Shown here: piece by piece, positions 58,668 to 64,000 of the stretch
How the letters are laid out: the number at the start of each line of letters is the position of its first letter
Position numbering within the stretch: position 1 is the stretch's first letter
DNA from: Amphiura filiformis
Taxonomy: Eukaryota; Echinodermata; Ophiuroidea; Amphilepidida; Amphiuridae
DNA length: 64,000 nucleotides
Assembly (NCBI RefSeq): GCF_039555335.1
Contig: NC_092635.1
Coordinates: forward strand, 49,372,052 to 49,436,051
Reading direction: 5' to 3'
Program-made: the position numbers and the translations under genes
The notes under the pieces: generated by a model
The model's database searches: none
What the model was told of the DNA's origin: nothing
What the model saw: only the letters and a program-made list of their open reading frames with translations

Positions 58668-59700
58668 CAGAAAGACTATCTCAGTTTGAGCCATCATCAG
58701 CATCAATCTGCTGCAGAGCAGGCTACAACAAACTTTCTTCAACTGTTGTGATCTTGGGCAAGCAAAGCAATCCCACTTGGCTGCAGAATCCCTCCAGTAT
58801 CTCCCAGGAGGCACTGGACATACTGCAAGCACAGTGTGGGCGGCCATCCCGGCCTCCCCATCCCATGTGGTGGAACACAAAGGGCACCCTCTTTCACCTG
58901 CCTGTTGTCTGCAAGATGCAGCACATGGCCAAGAAACCCGAGTCGATGAATCCTGACTCCGGCAACCAGTGGAACGGCGCTGGTCAGACTGCAGATTGTA
59001 TCATCTGGAATCCGATCCACATGCTTCATGTCCAGCATGACTCTGCAGCAAGATGACACTGTTGCAAAGGCACTGATCTTGCCCTCCGTGCTCCGGTGAC
59101 CACCTACGACACGCACCTGCAGAGAAAGACATCAACACATGCTATCCCAAACAGCTTGTCTCCTGCCCCTCCAAAGGCACCCATTCTCCAAAATGCTGCC
59201 CAAGCCAGTGCCCCTCTTCGCTCCAGTCTCCAACACCAGAGCCCACCCAAGCATTTGAAGTCAGCGACATGGTTGACGGCACCACCACAGATCCCAAGCG
59301 CTGGCCGTGGGCATCACAGCACGCAGTCACACATTCTTTCCCAGGCGCGCCGATGACAAGGCTCAGACCCGTCGCTGCAGCTGCAGTTCCGGGCATGGAA
59401 GATTCCAACAGGGCAATATCATCAGCAAAATCCAGGCCACTCAGCATCCCAGCAGGACATCTTCCCGACTGATGCAGGCAGGCAACCAGCATCAATTTCA
59501 GAAGTTGACCTCTTCAGATGGCAGTCTACCCCGTGGAGCACCTGCATAGCATTGATCAAAACCTTTGGTATTCCATAATGCCGCAGCACTGAAAACATGA
59601 TGGACCAGCTGATGTAAGGTTTTTTTGAAGTCCACAAAAGGGACTGTCAAGGGAAGTTGGTACTCCTTGAAGCCTTCCAATATCTCCAGTTCGGGCCAGA
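58668..59700 (-). pseudogene. 5'-truncated LINE reverse transcriptase fragment in gene 3 intron
   Basis: This is from the same family as 33965-34987. Reading leftwards from 59700 it gives QLPLTVPFVDFKK, VMFSVLRHYGIPKVLINA, then a deletion of the GVLQGD region, LDFADDIALLESS, and a C-terminal part with CRVMLDMKHVDRIPDDTI, GFLGHVL and IALLAQD. Frameshifts divide it among at least three frames. The minus-strand 3' end has TGATGCTGATGATGG. Fragments GGCCAGAAAG(A/T)CT at about 58666 and 59692 may be a degraded target duplication. Inclusion inside an intron on the gene's own strand is tolerated because the splice sites are intact. Confidence 0.8.
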
Positions 59701-59736
59701 AAGTCTCAACTCATATCATGAGTTGAGGCTTTCTGG
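59693..59736. repeat. Near-perfect hairpin at LINE 5' edge
   Basis: GCCAGAAAGTCTCAACTCAT and ATGAGTTGAGGCTTTCTGGC form a stem of about 20 bp with a 3-base loop and one mismatch. Confidence 0.8.
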
Positions 59737-60045
59737 CTAACTGCAATTTGGTATGGAGATGAGGCTATTAAGTAGAATTGTTCTATATCTGCAATATGAA
59801 GTTTGATTGGAAGAATCTGTGGTTGCTGGTGATTATTTTGGTACTAAAATTTCAAAATGGCCAAAAAGTGAAAGTTCACCACAAAATAAGATAATGATTT
59901 ACAAGCCTAGAGGTTTGTCATTGCACGTTTTATATATCAAGAGTTGTGCAGTTCAAATTACAAACAGGCAAAACATTTAAAAAAATTATAACTATTTTAG
60001 GGAAATAATAAATATCAAATGTTACAACATAACTTAAACCCGTAC

Positions 60046-60249
60046 CTCTTTTAGTTGCCCAGACTCTTTGCAGCATTTTGGATTTGAGCATTGTTTCGGT
60101 TTCCATTCTGCACATTGCGGCTTGTGTCTCCACTGATCACGAAAACGACATATTTCGCTGCAGTACTTAGCTTCACCGCAAACATCACAAGGAACTTCCT
60201 TTTCGATTGGGTTTTCACATCGCCAACAGCAACCAAGTTGGACATCCAT
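60046..60249 (-). CDS. Gene 3, exon 1: first MYND zinc finger
   Basis: This encodes residues 1-68 with the ligands C8, C11, C21, C24, C30, C34, H42 and C46 of MYND finger 1, and C54/C59 of finger 2. The phase-0 donor is GTACGG. The start at 60249 is chosen by alignment to genes 1 and 2. An in-frame ATG at 60282 would add 11 residues with no counterpart in gene 2, which has a stop there. The leader next to the start differs: GATATACGGTA replaces the TTTAGACA seen in genes 1 and 2, so a leader splice site, if used, would be shifted to ATATTAG. Confidence 0.9.
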
Positions 60250-60294
60250 TACCGTATATCTAATATTAGGAATAATAAACACACAAAATAATCA

Positions 60295-61007
60295 ACTAGA
60301 TGGCATAGCTGTGTTTGAGCAAACACGGATATCTATGCCCGTGTGTTCCACCCTAACAAACCTTAACCCACCACGACACCCCTTAGCCTGCCCACCCTAG
60401 CACCCTTCATGAAATTTGCCACATTTTGGTACTAAGGATGATACACTTTCGACAACATTTGAGCATTTTTATGCTAATTAGCTAATTTGCATATAACTCA
60501 AAACAGAAGCGTCCAATGAAAAAATAAAGCTCCTATGTGTTGTTGCTCATGAAATTTGCCACATTTTGGTACCAATGACGATACACTTTGAACAAGACTT
60601 AGTATTTTTATGCTAATTAGCTAAATTTTATACATATTGGTCCCTGTAGCTTATGACCTTTGACCTCTGGGTCGAGGCTATCACAGAAATATCTAAGGGT
60701 CACGGGCCATCATTGTTCCAAGTATGAAACCTGTGGGGGCGGTAGTTCTTGAGCTAGAGCTATTTCAAATTCATATTGCCCCCTGTAGTCTGTGACCTTT
60801 GACCTCTGGGGTCGAGGGTACCCTAGGAATTTTCTTGGGGTCATGGGCCATCATTGTACAAAGTATGGACCCGAGGCTGCTTTAGTTCTTGAGCTAGAGG
60901 AGTGCAAAGAAGTGGTCTTAAGGAGAAGGAGAAGAAGGCGAAGACGAAGGAGAAGACTAATAAACACAACAAATACAATATCTATGCCCCATTTCACGGG
61001 CATAGAT
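60295..61007. mobile_element. 713-bp insertion upstream of gene 3, with internal duplications
   Basis: In gene 2 the flank reads AATAATCA directly followed by AAATGCCATTG; here 713 bp separate these. The insert holds two copies of CATGAAATTTGCCACATTTT (60410, 60547). It also holds two copies of a block with TGACCTTTGACCTCTGGG and TTCTTGAGCTAGAG, a GAAGGAGAAG microsatellite (about 60918-60957), and a right-end hairpin ATCTATGCCCC...GGGCATAGAT. No target duplication is evident. The class is unresolved; Helitron-like or retroposon are possibilities. Confidence 0.65.
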
Positions 61008-61557
61008 AAAATGCCATTGATATAATTATGCAGAGAACATGAAACAGACTTGTACAATTGATAGGAGCATAGCGGTTTTTTTTTATAATGCCACTTCCGA
61101 TGCTGATCGGCAGAGCGACTGATGACAGGCCTAATCGATAAATCGCTAGCCATTATGTGGACAGTGCCATAAACAAAAGACCTATGACCTAAAGACCCTT
61201 TTTTAAGTCAATGTCCACGTAATGGCATACTGACTGAGCGTCAACAAAACATAAAATCACTAAGTCATATATTTACCATCCTAATCTTTTACACTCCTGT
61301 TTTTAATAAGTCAATCGCACAATAGGGTTTGGGGCTATTGCGCTATTGACTGGTTGAAAAAAGTGAAAGATTAGGTTGACGAATATAATGACCTGTGATT
61401 TTGGTTTTTCACATGTTAGACCAGGCTGTAGATGAGCTAGGTGTCACTTGGAGCGTAAACTTATCCCATATGGTTTTTCTAGATTAGAATTTCATGAGGA
61501 ATAAGAATATCTTGGGTAACAAGCCCCTATCCTGAACAGGCTCCCACAAAAGGGGGT
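61008..61557. other. Gene 3 upstream flank
   Basis: This starts with sequence aligning to gene 2 upstream (ATGCCATTGATATAATTATG then CAGAGAAC, the empty hAT site) and diverges after about 61130. No gene was seen. Confidence 0.5.
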
Positions 61558-61925
61558 TCTTTCCGGGGGTCCATTTTTTAAGGATAAAATATCATAAGTT
61601 ACGTTTAAACACAATAGTGTAGAGCAAACTCTTATAAATCTCATAATGTACACCCAATTAGTAAATTAAGCCCAACATATTTGATGTGGTAACAATCTGG
61701 AGGGTGGAAGAGTAGTAGGGGGTCTCTAAAGGACCCCTATTTCCGGGGGGTCCATTTTAAAGGAAAACATACCCTAAGTTACGCTTAAACACAAAATAGT
61801 ATAAAGTACACTCTTTTTAATGCCAAGATTGAACCCACTTATTTAAATAAGCCTTTTATATTTGATGTGGTAACAATATGGGGGTGGGGTGTAGAAGGGG
61901 GTCTCTAAATGGCCCCTATTTAAAA
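61558..61925. repeat. Two-copy tandem duplication of about 180 bp
   Basis: Units starting TTCCGGGGGTCCATTTT and TTCCGGGGGGTCCATTTT share TAAGTTACG, TTAAACACAA, ATTTGATGTGGTAACAAT and GGGGGTCTCTAAA. Confidence 0.75.
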
Positions 61926-61959
61926 ACAACACCAGTAAAATTTGCCTAAAGTTTATTCT

Positions 61960-62824
61960 TTGTTTGGTATGACCAGATTTTTATGAAGATTAAGTATATC
62001 TTGACCAAGAAAGTCAAACTCCTTCATACAAACATCCAGCCACCAACTCCCCACCCCACCCCACCCCCAAACAGGGGGGTGCCATTCAAACGTTATGAGC
62101 ATTTTGAGAATATAATGTGTAATAATGTATGATACTGTAATTTCAAATAATTATGATGCAACACATCTTACAACCTAAAATCAAAATTAATGTTGATATA
62201 TAATTATTCCAAAACTCGATGGCAACAATACTGTGTGTGTGTGTGGGGGGAGGGGGGGGGGCTTGGAAGAGGAAGTCTCTGAAGACCCCATATTTAATAG
62301 ACGAGATGGGGTCTTTAGTCTTTAGGGGAATCTCATATTATACGGTTCCAAGCATTTGGGTCCGTAATTTGTAGGAAAATACTTCATACCATTATGTTAC
62401 CCTTTGGTTCAAATAGGGCACAAATACTTGTTTGTACTATAAAGTTTGCTTTAAAGTTCTACCAATTATGCTTACTTAATCCTCTGTATCGCTTTCATCG
62501 CTGTTGCCTACAAAGTCTTCACAATCATGATCTATAAACAGTTCTTGCATATCATCAGGCATAACCTTCTCGAGCCATCTCAGTTCTAGTGATTCTGTCC
62601 ATGTCAGCAATGTTTCCAGCCTCATAACTACAAAGGACTGCTGAGCGCCATTCTCTAGCGATAAAGTTTGATCTCAAAATATAAAGTCTCAGTGTATGCT
62701 GGTATGGTGGTAGCAATGACACATCAGTGATCTTGTTCTGTTTGGTAAATTTCCGATCAAAGAGTATATACCGGGCCTCGTTGACGCTTTTACACTTTAT
62801 GCCATACAGCAAGGCAACATATTC
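61960..62824. repeat. Left arm of large inverted repeat
   Basis: The reverse complement of this arm matches 63140-64000 almost base for base, for example at TGTTTGGTATGACCAGATTT. Differences are few: a 5-bp deletion near 62600 and some substitutions. The right arm reaches the window edge, so the full repeat may be longer. Confidence 0.9.
62476..62824 (-). pseudogene. Inverted copy of the PIN/FEN-like protein C-terminus, frameshifted
   Basis: The minus strand encodes EYVALLYGIKCK through AVLCSYEAGNIAD, like the plus-strand copy. A 5-bp deletion then shifts the frame and gives an early stop near 62555. It begins exactly at the inverted-repeat junction and lacks the upstream nuclease-like motifs, so it is a duplication fragment. 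Confidence 0.8.
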
Positions 62825-63493
62825 CGATCTCATTCTGGTGACATAGATATTGCAATCCTAGCGTTATCACACTTCATTGATGATGGTGCAAGAGTTGTGC
62901 TAGATACAAACACAAGCACATATCGCAAGGTTTTTAGAATGAGCGACATAGACCTAACACCAGCACAGAAGACATCGCTGATAGGATTTCATGCCTTCAC
63001 AGGCAATGACTACAACTCCTCCTTTTTTTGTAAAGGTAAACAAACTTGTTGGAAGTTACTTGAATGCAAGCCTAAATTCCTGGATACCTTCTCCAATCTT
63101 GGGGTGTCTTCTGCTGAAACCCTGGAGGCAGACCTTGAAGAATATGTTGCCTTGCTGTATGGCATAAAGTGTAAAAGCGTCAACGAGGCCCGGTATATAC
63201 TCTTTGATCGGAAATTTACCAAACAGAACAAGATCACTGATGTGTCATTGCTACCACCATGCCAGCATACACTGAGACTTCATATTTTGAGATCAAACTT
63301 TATCGCTAGAGAATGGCGCTCAGCAGTCCTTTGTAGTTATGATGCTGGAAACATTGCTGACAATGGATGGACAGAATCACTAGAACTGAGATGGCTCGAG
63401 AAGGTTATGCCTGATGATATGCAAGAACTGTTTATAGATCATGATTGTGAAGACTTTGTAGGCAACAGCGATGAAAGCGATACAGAGGATTAA
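62825..63493 (+). CDS. C-terminal part of PIN/FEN-like nuclease-related protein (5' end missing)
   Basis: The frame is open from the inverted-repeat junction to TAA (222 codons). It contains SGDIDIAILAL followed by LDTNTSTYRKV, then SLIGFHAFTGNDYNSSFFCK and GKQTCW. This pattern, an acidic D-x-D motif near a beta-strand and H-x-[FL]-TG-x-D further on, resembles the metal-binding core of the XPG/FEN-type PIN fold found in large dispersed families of marine invertebrate proteins. Later parts (LLPPCQHTLRLH, REWRSAVLC, an NGW block, an acidic tail DESDTED) fit the same families. The canonical TGCD appears as TGND. No start codon or clear upstream exon is visible, and the region before 62825 is the inverted arm. 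So this is either a terminal exon or a broken copy. Family assignment is from motif recognition only. Confidence 0.6.
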   Translation, partial: RSHSGDIDIAILALSHFIDDGARVVLDTNTSTYRKVFRMSDIDLTPAQKTSLIGFHAFTGNDYNSSFFCKGKQTCWKLLECKPKFLDTFSNLGVSSAETLEADLEEYVALLYGIKCKSVNEARYILFDRKFTKQNKITDVSLLPPCQHTLRLHILRSNFIAREWRSAVLCSYDAGNIADNGWTESLELRWLEKVMPDDMQELFIDHDCEDFVGNSDESDTED

Positions 63494-64000
63494 GTAAGCA
63501 TAATTGGTAGAACTTTAAAGCAAACTTTATAGTACAAACAAGTATTTGTGCCCTATTTGAACCAAAGGGTAACATAATGGTATGAAGTATTTTCCTACAA
63601 ATTACGGACCCAAATGCTTGGAACCGTATAATATAAGATTCCCCTAAAGACTAAAGACCCCATCCCGTCTATTAAATATGGGGTCTTCAGAGACTTCCTC
63701 TTCCAGCCCCAGCCCCCCCCCCACACACACACAGTATTGTTGCCATCGAGTTTTGGAATAACATATCAACATTAATTTTGATTTTAGGTTGTAAGATGTG
63801 TTGCAACATAATTATTTGAAATTACGGTATCATACATTATTACACATTATATTCTCAAAATGCTCATAACGCCTGAATGGCACCCCTGTTTGGGGGTGGG
63901 GTGGGGTGGGGAGTTGGTGGCTGGATGTTTGTATGAAGGAGTTTGACTTTCTTGGTCAAGATATACTTAATCTTCATAAAAATCTGGTCATACCAAACAA
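63140..64000. repeat. Right arm of large inverted repeat (runs off window)
   Basis: It pairs with 61960-62824 across a 315-bp spacer (62825-63139). It includes the last 117 codons of the PIN/FEN-like frame and about 500 bp of 3' sequence. Confidence 0.9.

Larger units (their letters stand above)
56006..60045 (-). other. Intron of gene 3 (4040 bp) filled with mobile DNA
   Basis: The donor is GAG|GTACGG at 60045 and the acceptor is ATCACCAG at 56006. Sequence from about 59740 to 60045 matches the gene 2 intron. The inner part (56100-59735) is specific to gene 3: an inverted repeat interrupted by a TTAA MITE, a purine-rich stretch near 58070-58150, and a LINE fragment. Confidence 0.8.

Noticed and set aside
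58658-59549. Several plus-strand frames of 67-132 codons
   Set aside because: They are the antisense of the minus-strand LINE fragment.

Overview
The window looks like intergenic and intronic DNA from an animal nuclear genome. The reasons are low coding density, kilobase introns with GT/AG junctions, MYND zinc-finger genes, dead LINEs and a very dense load of short inverted-repeat elements. The frequent 'taggcct' words and the repeat types suggest a marine invertebrate deuterostome such as an echinoderm or hemichordate. That placement is inference only.

Three members of one protein family lie head-to-tail on the minus strand. Gene 1 has only its first exon here (308-511; the rest lies beyond the left edge). 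Gene 2 is complete (exon 1 20088-20291, exon 2 16558-18273; 639 aa). Gene 3 is complete (exon 1 60046-60249, exon 2 54293-56005; 638 aa). Each encodes two MYND-type zinc fingers, the second split by a phase-0 intron. Genes 2 and 3 continue into a DUF4470-type domain and a long conserved C-terminal region. The introns and 5' flanks of genes 2 and 3 still align, so each paralogue shows the uninterrupted state of insertions in the other.

The rest is mobile and repetitive DNA. It includes: hAT-like non-autonomous elements with 8-bp target duplications (4679, 10755, 19168, 20365, 22492, 27256); CCCGG-ended elements, also with 8-bp duplications (26146, 50576); TTAA-flanked piggyBac-like MITEs (10549, 13488, 23827, 31972, 37048, 38222, 52299, 57196); TA-flanked mariner-like fold-backs (11553, 21731, 35321, 40031); and TWA-flanked Harbinger-like elements (26561, 36739, 45615). 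Three truncated LINE copies lie at 30180-31795, 33965-34987 and 58668-59700. A 108-bp satellite of about 20 units (5780-7937) is packed with nuclear-receptor half-site words. A degraded long-unit array spans 49230-52298.

The right edge (61960-64000) is a large, nearly perfect inverted repeat. Its arms carry the C-terminal part of a PIN/FEN-like nuclease-related protein in opposite orientations, one copy open and one frameshifted.

No CRISPR array, rRNA gene, convincing functional tRNA or bacterial operon was seen. No wholly new system is demonstrated. The most promising leads are the double-MYND/DUF4470 cluster, the half-site satellite, the terminal inverted repeat, and the nested insertions whose empty sites are readable inside the window.
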